In this document: positions 53,506 to 62,500 of the stretch, piece by piece | Layout of the letters: every line of letters begins with the position of its first letter | Position numbering within the stretch: position 1 is the stretch's first letter | DNA from: Haematococcus lacustris | Taxonomy: Eukaryota; Chlorophyta; Chlorophyceae; Chlamydomonadales; Haematococcaceae | Direction: 5' to 3' | Assembly (NCBI GenBank): GCA_030144725.1 | Contig: JASKMD010000003.1 | Coordinates: 3,731,410-3,795,409 of the forward strand | DNA: 64,000 nucleotides | The notes under the pieces: model-generated | What the model saw: only the letters and a program-made list of their open reading frames with translations | Told to the model about the DNA's origin: nothing | Databases searched by the model: none | Translations under genes and position numbers: made by a program

Positions 53506-54378
53506 TCATCCAGTCGGTACCCTTGCCTTTCGTGTCCATTGTTTGCTTAGTTTTCCCAACTGTTTCGGCGGTTCAGCTTGTCGTCTCGCTGTAACGAGTG
53601 CATGTGCTGTTTGTATGGCATGGCGGTGCAGCCACTTTAGCAAGTTGTCGTTTGTGTCATTTACTCCTAGCTCTAGAAGTTGTTTGTGGGTGTGGTCCTT
53701 GTAGATTGTGCCAGCCACTCCTAGCATGATGTTCATTTGTTTTGCGGAGGCACAATTGATGCCTGGATGGAGTGCTTGGAGCAAGTTGGCGTGCTGCGCG
53801 GTCGCTTTGTGTAGTTGCTCTGCTGGGTCGGTGTCCATGCAATACTTTATTTCTATCAGGGTCACATGCCTGTGCCTCGGCGGTATCTGCGTCGCTGGAC
53901 CTTCATAGGGCCCAGTTGGGGAGACGAGTACCGCGTCCGGGTAGGTAATCCGTCCTGTAGCGGTGGGGTCTATGTCAAGTGCGCGTCGCAGATTTCGGCG
54001 TTTTACCTTGTTTGTGGGTGGTGAGGCAGTGTCGCTTTCCTCGTGTAGGTCGCCGACGTCGGTGAAGATCAGACCGGCGCCAAGGGCTCCATCCTGCACG
54101 GCTCGGAGGATGGCGCGGCCGGCCACATTGTGGCGATGCGTTACGAGTTTGTTCGTAGCAGTGCAGCCGGACAGGATGTGTAGAGCGCTGTCCGGCTGGC
54201 CGCATAGTGGGCAGTTTGTGCTGTCGCTGAGCCCAAAACGGACTGCGTGCTTCTGATTGTAGAGAGTGCCAGTTCTATAGCGCATTATGCACCGTTGTTG
54301 TGGCGTGGTGATGGCCCCATCGCGCCAAAGGAAGTTGCCAAGCCTCGTAGTAGATGGAGTCTTGGTTGGCCAGTCCAA
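53506..54378 (-). CDS. Dualen C-terminal part: CCHC finger and restriction-like endonuclease (RLE)
   Basis: 290-codon frame that continues the polyprotein after the +1 break at 54337; the useful reading starts at NFLWRDGAITT. A CX2CX7HX4C finger (Cys56, Cys59, His67, Cys72 of this frame) is followed by RITYPDAVLV (Asp148) and LIEIKY (Glu176, Lys178). This is the PD-(D/E)XK nuclease signature of the RLE used by early-branching non-LTR elements such as R2 for target nicking. The end is basic and Gln-rich. It overlaps the upstream frame by about 100 bases. Confidence 0.82.
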   Translation of the reverse strand: MDWPTKTPSTTRLGNFLWRDGAITTPQQRCIMRYRTGTLYNQKHAVRFGLSDSTNCPLCGQPDSALHILSGCTATNKLVTHRHNVAGRAILRAVQDGALGAGLIFTDVGDLHEESDTASPPTNKVKRRNLRRALDIDPTATGRITYPDAVLVSPTGPYEGPATQIPPRHRHVTLIEIKYCMDTDPAEQLHKATAQHANLLQALHPGINCASAKQMNIMLGVAGTIYKDHTHKQLLELGVNDTNDNLLKWLHRHAIQTAHALVTARRQAEPPKQLGKLSKQWTRKARVPTG

Positions 54379-57300
54379 GTCTATGTCTGGTGTGCATGTG
54401 TGTTTTCAGGCTGCCCGTCAAATCTCCTAGTGGCCGGGGGGGTTGGTCCTCCTTCCCAGGAGTTTGCAGCCAATGGATGTCGTGGTAGGGATCCTTGCAA
54501 CCTGGGATGGTGATGTCATGGTTATCCTGTTGTGCTGCCAGTTTGGCTGTGTGGTCGGCATACTCATTCCCAATGATGCCGTTGTGTGCTCTCACCTTGA
54601 AGAGATGTATTGTCGTAGGGCTAGCTTTGATTGTTTGTACTATGGTGGTAAGGATGTCCTTGTGCTTGTGCAGGTGGAGACGCATGGGTTGGAGGACAGC
54701 CATCCTTATCTGGAACATGGCGGTGAGGCTGTCGGTGGCGATATGTGTGTGCCCCTGGTCAAGTGTTGCCTTGATGGCTGCGAGCTCGGCTCTTGTAATG
54801 GTGTTGGTAGCTCCCTCTCCACAGGGGTTGATGGTGTGATGTTGTTGTGTGCCTTGGGGGTGGTAGATGCCTGCTCCAATGCGTTGGGGTGCTCCTGGTG
54901 CTGTGGTGCAGCTGCCGTCGGTGTATGTCCATGATTTCCAGTCCCTAACCTTTGATTGGAGGTGGGTGCCGCTCCAGTTGGTGTCGGGGGTGTTGGAGGT
55001 GTGGAGGAGGGCTGTGGGGGGAGTTGGTGTATCTGGGGGTAGTTTCCTGTAGGTGCCGGCCCCTGGTAGGCTTGCGTGGGCCGGTAGGAGGGGGGGTGGG
55101 CGTGAGTTTGTGGGGGGGAGGAACTTTCTTCCGGCGAGTTGACTCAAGGCGCAGCGTAGGCTGTCAAGCCATAGTGGGTTCCGCGCTTGCAGGTGATGTG
55201 TTGCGCTGGAGTTGTGGATCAGTACGAGTAGTGAGTGGTGTTTGTTGCTGCAGGTGTACGGTATGCCCCCAGTCCACGCTTGCGGCGGGTCTGACTGCAG
55301 CGCATGGGGTGCGAAGGTGCCAACTTTGGTGCACAGGTGTGGGTGTTCAGTAATCCACCGCATGTATGTTGCGCCGATTGTGCGGCCTTTGTTAGGCAGG
55401 AGCATGGCAGTGAGGGTTGGTATGTGTGTTGGGGCTTGCGCTGCGTGTAGGGCGTGTCGCACGGCCATTGTGATGTGTGTTTTGTTGGGTTGGGCCAATG
55501 ACATGCCTTGGTGCTGGCAGAGTAAGGGGGGGGCCAGCGAGCCGAATAGCTTGTCTCTTTCGCATGGGCTGTAGTACTCTTCAATCAGTGGGCTGCAGTG
55601 GAGAGGGGTGGTGTAGCGTTCCTTGGTGATCTCCAGGTGTTGTCTCAGGACGTGGACGATTGGTGTGGGGGTTGTGTGTGTGGCATCAGCGGTTGCTTGA
55701 CCATGCCTTGCCAAGAGGCTGGCAAGCTCTGCGGCAAAGCTGGTGTTGGGGTGTGTGGGGGCGTTCTTCTGGGTTTCATTGTACCTAGATAGCAGGTTTG
55801 CTGCTCGGGCGGGTGTGATGACTCCCACGCATTTACCATCTGTGTTGTAGACAGCTACAACTCCTTGTGTGGTTGGTTGGGGTGGGGCTTGTGTCAGGGC
55901 TGTGGTTTGTTGACAGGGGTAGAAGTCTGCATGTCGAAGCCACACTTCGCATCTTCCAGTTGGGCATATATCGAGCTGCGGGTTGGTGGGGAGAACATCA
56001 AATCTAACTTTTGAGCGTAGCGGGTCGCCATGGCTGGACTGCCATTGTCCACGTGCAGTGTCACTCATGCTTTGTCGCACCAGATCATCGTCAATGTCGC
56101 CGTCCTTGCGCGTGCTTGTGAGTGCGTGTTGCCTGGCCTCTGTCTCTGTTTTGTACTCCTCCATGTGCTCGCAGAAGTCTGTATGGTGTTTAAGCATGGT
56201 CAATGCCTCCGCGCTGGGTTCCCAGTTAACCTCTACTATCTCCTCGTCCGCAGCAGCTTTGCGTGCCTCCTTCTCATGTGGGGCTAGCGGTGCGCACGAG
56301 GGACATTCCCATTCTGTGTTGTCATCACAGCCAGGTCGTTCGTTTGGCTTGACGCAGTTGCAGTCAAGAAGGCACTGCCAGTGGTACGTGCGTTGGCATG
56401 TGTCACAGACATACATGTCTGCAGCACCTTCATCATTCTCCCTGCTGTTGGGTGACCAGCATAGCTCACAATCGCAATCGTCATCCCTGAGTTGGCTGCG
56501 TGGGTAGGGCTTTACGCTCTGCGGGTGGTAGCCATTCTTGGCGTAGAGGGGGAGGGCCCATTTCTCAACTCTGGACGGGTGCCACGTTACCCAGTGTTGC
56601 TGTTGCATGGTGACATCAGTTTCCTCTTTAGCTTTCTGCTTTTGGTGCGTCCTTCTTGCAGCTTTAGGAGGTAAGTCCTGGCCAAGTGTGGTGTTAGTAA
56701 TCTGCCAGCCAAAGACCTTCTTGATCTTCTCCCTGTGCCTGAACATCTGGTTTAGCATCAATTGGCTGTGGCTAGCTGTGCCCCTTGTGGCTTGGTCCTC
56801 CTTCCAAGTGTATAGCTGGGTCGGGTCCAGGTGTGGCAGAGGGATGTCAGTGGCGTCAGGTAGGGCTACTCTGCCCATGCTCTTATTGTCAGAGAATGGG
56901 TTTGGCGCTGGCCTCTTGTTGCTAGGTTTGTGTAGGTCGGATATGGTTGCACCGGTGGGTTGTGTGTTTGTGGTGTGGGGTGGTGGGGCAGCTGTGAACT
57001 GTTTCTGAGGCTGATTGAAGAGGTCGGTAATGCGGATGACTTGGTTGGAGGCGATGGAGGCCTGCCAGTTCCACCCCGGTAGTGCGTATGTGCTTTTGTC
57101 AGTCCACTGGCAGGCTGTGAGGCCTCCCATGCTCTGGTGCGTCTGCCTGTGTTTCAGGTCCAGGTCAAGGTTGTTGTCCCGGTGGTTCATGATGGCTTGC
57201 AGTTGGACTGGGGTGGGTTCCTCGCCGAGCTGGAGCAGCAGGCGCAGGCGGTTTAGGGCTACAATGTGTTTGTGTGTTGCCCTCCTGCCCCTTTGTTTGG

Positions 57301-59518
57301 CGAGGACCTTCAACTCTCTGCCTGATATGATGTTGGTGCCTTTCATTTCTAGAAGCTGGTGGGGGCCAGAAAAGCCAAGTGCAATGAGGGGGCCCACTAT
57401 GGCACGCATCACTCTAATGTGGTGTTTGTCTAGGGGTTGGGGCACTGATGCTGTGTGTATAGCTTGTAGCTGTGCCAACAGGGGGGGATCAATGGTGGTG
57501 CCTTTGAATGCCACTTGCAGGGAGCTGTTGTGGGCGCAGAGCAGCTGGCGAGTGCGCGAGCATTTCTGCAGCTCCTTCTGAGTCTGGTGTCTGGATGGCT
57601 TTTGGGCTAGCAGCTGCGAGAGGTATGTGATCTGCATGACGAGCATGGACCTGGTGACCTTGCCGTAGCGGCCCTCCGCTTGGAGTCCTTCCAATAGTGT
57701 CTTCACGCAGCGGCTGTTGTATTCCACTGCCAGTGAGGTGCATCCTAGGCCAAAGGTGTCTGTATCTTCACGGATCATGGCGCTAGGTGCGCTGACCCAC
57801 AGACCAAACCTGCGTTTGATCATTGTGGTGATCATGCTGTCCCATGTTTCTAGGTCAGTGGGCGAGCATGGTGTCACTGGAAAAGCATAGGCTAAGCAGG
57901 TGGCCACCGCCGTCTTTACGATGTGGAGGGTCTGACGAGGTGAGGCGTATGATGTGCGGAGGCATTCAAGCCTGGAGCGGAGGGTGTCAGTCATGCGTCT
58001 ATGCTGGTGCTTCCAGTCCAGGGTCATGGTGATGTTGATACCTAGGTACAGGAAGGGCTGGGTGGGGGAGAGGTACTGAGTGGCCTGCCCTTGCACCTCG
58101 ATCTGGCCATGGAGCTGGGCTGCCACCTGGGCTGTAGGGTCATTTGTGCCATAGACTTTTGTCTTGGCCTTTTGGTGTAATATGCCTGTTACTTTGGTTT
58201 TGCTGCCTGACACTTGCAGGCTGCCCCAAGTGGAGAACTCTGTGAGCTTATGCGCCTGGATCTTAAGGTCGGAGAGGCACGAGGTGAGAATGATGAGGTC
58301 GTCTGCAAAGGCTAGGCTGCTCAGTTTGTTTTGATGTCGTAGAGTGTTGTCCTGCTGCTGGGTTGCATCGAGGCAGCCGTGCTCATACCCTCTGCCTCCA
58401 ACATGCAGCCATCGCAAGAGCGGCTCCATGTAGATTAGGAATAGTAGAGGGGAGAGGGAGTCTCCTTGGATAGTGCCTCGTGTGATAGGAACAGGTTGGC
58501 CTTTCAGTTGTGGTGTGAGCTGTACTGTGCTGCTCGCCCCGGTGTAGAGATCTTTTACTGCCTCGATGGCGTCCGTGGGAAAGCCTAGGTCATACATGAT
58601 CCAGAGTGTCTTATCCTGATCGGTGTTGTTAAAGGCAGAGGTAAAGTCTACGATGAGTGCGTAGATGTCTTGTTGGCTTATCTTGGCGTCTTCGAGGGCC
58701 ATGACTAGGCTTTGCAGCTGGGTCATAGTGTCTTGGTGCCTGCGGAAGCCTGCCTGGCAGCTACTAAGGACGTTGTGTTGTTCGGCATACTCGTATAGTG
58801 CCACTGTGATCATACGTGTCCATAGTTTGTAGAGGGTGTTGGCAAGGCCGATGGGTCTGTAGTTGGCTAGGTCAGTCTCGGACCCCTTGTTTTTGTAGAT
58901 GAGCACAGTGTTGCTAGTTTTCCATCCGATGGGGGTGAGGCCTGTCGCCCATAGGATTGTGAACATGTCGTGTATGGCGGTCGTGATTTCGTCCGGTAGC
59001 ATTTTCAGTAGCTCGTTAGGTATATCGTCTGGTCCTGGTGCTTTGCCGTTGCTGAGCTGTTTTAGGCAGGTGTGGAAGGTGGCGGTGTCCTGGATCGTGG
59101 AGTTAAGCCATGCCCTCTTTGCTCTGTTGCCTTCCAGGTCTGGCTCTTCTCGCTGGGTGGCGCCCGTCTTCAGTGTGAAGCGGTCAATGGCATTGGGCTG
59201 CTCCCAGGGTGCCTTTCTAGGGCAGTGTTCTGGTAGATATGTCCCTGTTTTGCTACCTGTGGCGGCCCAAACTCGTGTAAAGTAGCGATCAGCTACCTGC
59301 ACAAGGTGTGTGGGGTCTGTTGTCAGCGCACCAGTTCTGTCATCGCGTAGGGCTGTGATGGTGTGGCGTCTGCTCGATGGTTGGAAGATGGCCTTGTTTG
59401 CTAGCCTTGGTTTGGTGTGAATGAGCTTCTGGGCAGCTGCTCGGTGTCTGTCAGCATGGATAGCTGAATGCTCTTTGTCGTAGGATTGTAGGTCTGTTTT
59501 TGTGTGTTTGTAGGCTAG
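54275..59518 (-). CDS. Dualen middle part: reverse transcriptase, PHD finger, protease-like region, RNase H
   Basis: Numbering from 59302; the frame is open up to the break at 59516-59518, giving about 72 more residues of typical linker (LRDDRTGALTTDP). RT occupies about residues 75-350: NGKAPGPDDIPNELL, LIYKNKG, ANYRPIGL, FTSAFNN, RGTIQGDSLSP and FADD (332-335). A C4HC3 PHD-type finger lies at about 940-1000 (CELCW, VCDTCQRTYHWQC, WECPSC). About 1180-1400 has a segment resembling the N-terminal cysteine proteases but without a clear nucleophile. RNase H is at about 1455-1590 (YTDGS with Asp1462, RAELAAI, ATDSLTA, HNGIIGNEYAD), all four acidic residues present. The stop at 54275 lies in the frame abandoned at 54337. 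Confidence 0.88.
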   Translation of the reverse strand, partial: LAYKHTKTDLQSYDKEHSAIHADRHRAAAQKLIHTKPRLANKAIFQPSSRRHTITALRDDRTGALTTDPTHLVQVADRYFTRVWAATGSKTGTYLPEHCPRKAPWEQPNAIDRFTLKTGATQREEPDLEGNRAKRAWLNSTIQDTATFHTCLKQLSNGKAPGPDDIPNELLKMLPDEITTAIHDMFTILWATGLTPIGWKTSNTVLIYKNKGSETDLANYRPIGLANTLYKLWTRMITVALYEYAEQHNVLSSCQAGFRRHQDTMTQLQSLVMALEDAKISQQDIYALIVDFTSAFNNTDQDKTLWIMYDLGFPTDAIEAVKDLYTGASSTVQLTPQLKGQPVPITRGTIQGDSLSPLLFLIYMEPLLRWLHVGGRGYEHGCLDATQQQDNTLRHQNKLSSLAFADDLIILTSCLSDLKIQAHKLTEFSTWGSLQVSGSKTKVTGILHQKAKTKVYGTNDPTAQVAAQLHGQIEVQGQATQYLSPTQPFLYLGINITMTLDWKHQHRRMTDTLRSRLECLRTSYASPRQTLHIVKTAVATCLAYAFPVTPCSPTDLETWDSMITTMIKRRFGLWVSAPSAMIREDTDTFGLGCTSLAVEYNSRCVKTLLEGLQAEGRYGKVTRSMLVMQITYLSQLLAQKPSRHQTQKELQKCSRTRQLLCAHNSSLQVAFKGTTIDPPLLAQLQAIHTASVPQPLDKHHIRVMRAIVGPLIALGFSGPHQLLEMKGTNIISGRELKVLAKQRGRRATHKHIVALNRLRLLLQLGEEPTPVQLQAIMNHRDNNLDLDLKHRQTHQSMGGLTACQWTDKSTYALPGWNWQASIASNQVIRITDLFNQPQKQFTAAPPPHTTNTQPTGATISDLHKPSNKRPAPNPFSDNKSMGRVALPDATDIPLPHLDPTQLYTWKEDQATRGTASHSQLMLNQMFRHREKIKKVFGWQITNTTLGQDLPPKAARRTHQKQKAKEETDVTMQQQHWVTWHPSRVEKWALPLYAKNGYHPQSVKPYPRSQLRDDDCDCELCWSPNSRENDEGAADMYVCDTCQRTYHWQCLLDCNCVKPNERPGCDDNTEWECPSCAPLAPHEKEARKAAADEEIVEVNWEPSAEALTMLKHHTDFCEHMEEYKTETEARQHALTSTRKDGDIDDDLVRQSMSDTARGQWQSSHGDPLRSKVRFDVLPTNPQLDICPTGRCEVWLRHADFYPCQQTTALTQAPPQPTTQGVVAVYNTDGKCVGVITPARAANLLSRYNETQKNAPTHPNTSFAAELASLLARHGQATADATHTTPTPIVHVLRQHLEITKERYTTPLHCSPLIEEYYSPCERDKLFGSLAPPLLCQHQGMSLAQPNKTHITMAVRHALHAAQAPTHIPTLTAMLLPNKGRTIGATYMRWITEHPHLCTKVGTFAPHALQSDPPQAWTGGIPYTCSNKHHSLLVLIHNSSATHHLQARNPLWLDSLRCALSQLAGRKFLPPTNSRPPPLLPAHASLPGAGTYRKLPPDTPTPPTALLHTSNTPDTNWSGTHLQSKVRDWKSWTYTDGSCTTAPGAPQRIGAGIYHPQGTQQHHTINPCGEGATNTITRAELAAIKATLDQGHTHIATDSLTAMFQIRMAVLQPMRLHLHKHKDILTTIVQTIKASPTTIHLFKVRAHNGIIGNEYADHTAKLAAQQDNHDITIPGCKDPYHDIHWLQTPGKEDQPPRPLGDLTGSLKTHMHTRHRLGLANQDSIYYEAWQLPLARWGHHHATTTVHNAL

Positions 59519-62500
59519 TTTAGGGCAGTGTGGAGAGGGGTACCGTCTTTGTGGTACGTCCGTATGATGTCTAGTGCTGTCTGCTTGGCCGCTGTAGGTA
59601 TTTTGCAGGAGGGGAGGGGAGGCACATGTGTTAGTGCGTCAGTGATGGTGCTCCCCTTGTAGTCACTCAGGTGGTGCTGTGCATGCTTGATCCATAGGTG
59701 GGTGTGCCGCTTGTGGCTTCTAAATTTGTTGCAGCCTCGCAGCCGGAAGTGTTGTCCTGTGGCATTATGGGTTTTGGTTTGGCAGTTTTCTATTGCCACC
59801 TTGAGGCATCTGTCCAGGAGATTGTGCATGTGGGTGGCCAGCTCGTTCACAACTATTGGTGCACTGATTCCATCGATGTGGGTTAGTTGGTGGATACATT
59901 TGGCGCACCTGTTGGTGATGGCTGCATAGTGTGTTTGTGCCGCTGTTTTAGCGGGTCTCAGGGTCAATTGCAGGCTTGCTAGGAGTTGTGGAATGTTGTT
60001 GTTCGTGTCTTGGCAGGCTTGCTTGAACTTCTCCTGGTCTTCTTTGCTGACTGGAATTGTGAGCGCTTTTTTGCAGGTCTGTGTTAGGGTCGGCATTGTG
60101 GGTATGGCAGGTATGTTGAGGCCAGTGGACGTGATATCTAGGGCCATAGTAAGGGGTAGGTGGTCGCTGAGCCCGCCTCCCCATTTGCTTGCGCAGACTA
60201 GCAGCCGTGGCTTTGCGGGGCTGTTGCGTGTGAGGATGTCATCAATGCGGCTCTCAGTATTTTGTGGCTGGCCTGTTTCGTCTGCCTCCTTCCATTGCCT
60301 GTGTGTGGCTTTTCTATCTTCTTGTTGCACTGGCTGCAGGTTCTGGGAGTGCAAGAAGGCCCGATACTCCATGTCCTGCGGGTAGGTGGTGTTGCTGCTC
60401 CTGTCATTGGGCCGCCAGGTGGCATTCATGTCTCCTATCATTAGGGGGAGGTGTGAGCTGTGTGCGGTTAGGAGTGTTGCTATGGTGTCTTGCATGGCGT
60501 GTCGGGCTGGGGACGCAGCTGCGTTGTGTCCTGATGGCCAATAGGTACCTATCAGGATGACTGGCGTGGAATTTGCGGGCTGCAGGGTGGCTGTGACGAG
60601 TCTCCCAGCAGTGTCAGCGGTGCCCGCTTTGGCTGCGGTTGCCACAGCTATAGAGCGCTTGACAGCTAGGATGGTTCCTGCGGTGTGGTGGTGGCTGTGC
60701 CACCAGGTGTAGTCACGTAGCATTGTTTGCAGCCATCTTGGCGTCATCTTGCTCTTCCTGCCTATCTTGGTCTCTGTGAGTACTAGAATGTCTGGGTTGT
60801 CTTCCAGAATCAGCTCTGTAACGTCTTGTCTCTTTGTGTAGAGGCCTTGTGTGTTGAGTGTGCTGATTGTGAGGTTGCTGAGGATGGGTATGGGTTTGGG
60901 GTTAGGCGTGGTTGTTGGTACCGTTGTGATGGCGGGCTGGCCTGTACGAGTGTTGTTGTTGGTGCTGGGCGTGGCACATGGTTCAGAGGGAGTCTTTGGG
61001 GAGAAGAAGTTGGTGATGCGAATTTGGCGCTTGGTGTTGTTGTCGTGGGTGGTAACTCTGACTGGGCGCCGCTTCTTTGTCATGGGGGGCACTTGTTGCA
61101 TGGGTCTGCTGGGGGGTGGGGGCTCTGCTGCCAGAGGTGGGGATGGGTTGAGGCGAGGGGCTGGGGTTGGGGCTGGGGCTGGGGCTGGGGCTGGAGCTGG
61201 GGCTGGGGCTGGGGCTGGGGCTGGGGCTGGGGCTGGGGCTGGGGCTGGGGCTGGGGCTGGGGCTGGGGCTGGGGCTGGGGCTGGGGCTGGGGCTGCCTGT
61301 CTGCGTTTGGTATGTTTGGTTGTAGGGTTCATGGTTCTCTTGGATCTAGGGTTCAGGGTGGTATTTAAAGTGGGCGTCGCTCTGGTCTGATGTGCTTCTG
61401 TCATGGTAGTGAGGTCTATGGGGGTCGTGTGGTCTGCAAGGTGTGCGGCTAGGTCTTGAGGTGTGTAGCCTGCCTGGGGGTCTGCTAGCCATATCTCTTT
61501 ACGGACAAATGTTGTGTGCTCTACGTTGCCTGCAGTGATGGTCAGCAGGCTGCCCTGAAGGCGATGCCAGTCAAGGGGCGTGCTGAGTGGTTGTGGTGCG
61601 TGGCGTAGTGAGTCTAGCCAGAGCCATCCTTGTGAGGTGTGCCTTATGGCAGTCGCATGGCCGATGCCTTTGCCATCGCTGCATGAGAGGAGGATAATTG
61701 CGCTTGTGCATGTTGCACCTGTGTCTGTTATTGCACCAAGGATCCTACTGGGTGTGATGCTGCCTCGGGGGAGGGGTTGGGTGGCGGGGTGTAGATAGGT
61801 ATTATGATGTGTGCGGTGGAGGTAGTGGTTCAGTGTGTCTAATGAGAACTTGCCTTCTTTGTCATAGATATGGCTTGTGTGCAATGCTCTCACTGCAAGC
61901 CCCATGTCCCGGGCTTGTTGTGCTAGTTGTTGCAAGTGGTCCGTCAGGTTCTTACAATGCCTGATGGCTGCTTGATGGTCTATCAGCTTGACTCCCATGG
62001 CCATGTTGAAGGCATGTACGAGGCAGCAGTTATCATGCTGGCACTCCATGTATGGGGGAAGGAGGGTCTGGGGTGGGGTTGGCAATGTGTACCTGGGTAT
62101 GTTGTCTTCCTTATGACTGATGATGTGGCATATACCTTCTCGTCTTAGGGCTATGGTTTGTGTCGGTGTAGCTCCTGGGTCTGGTTCAATGACGAATATC
62201 TCGTGGAAGGTTGTTTTGTAGAGAGGCGACAGCTCGTGAATTGGTATAGCTGCTTTACTGGGGCTGTTGGAGTCTAGGAGCTTCCATAGGCCGCCAACTT
62301 TTCTAATTGCCATGCTGTGACCGTTCGTTTTACATAAGAAGTTAAGGGTGGCGTACGTTATCGCCAATGCGTCAAACTTGTCGTCGCTCCAGTCCTCTGC
62401 GGTGTGTAGTTGGGCGACGCTTGTAAGAGTGAGGCCGAAGTGTGTCTGAAGGTAGAGGTGGATGACCTCGTCGCTAAGTGCACCTCCGTCGCCACGTGCA

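Noticed and set aside
60826..61390. Trp-Gly and Gly-Ala repeat proteins on the + strand
   Set aside because: Shadows of the GGGGCT array that encodes the Ala-Pro linker of the minus-strand Dualen protein.
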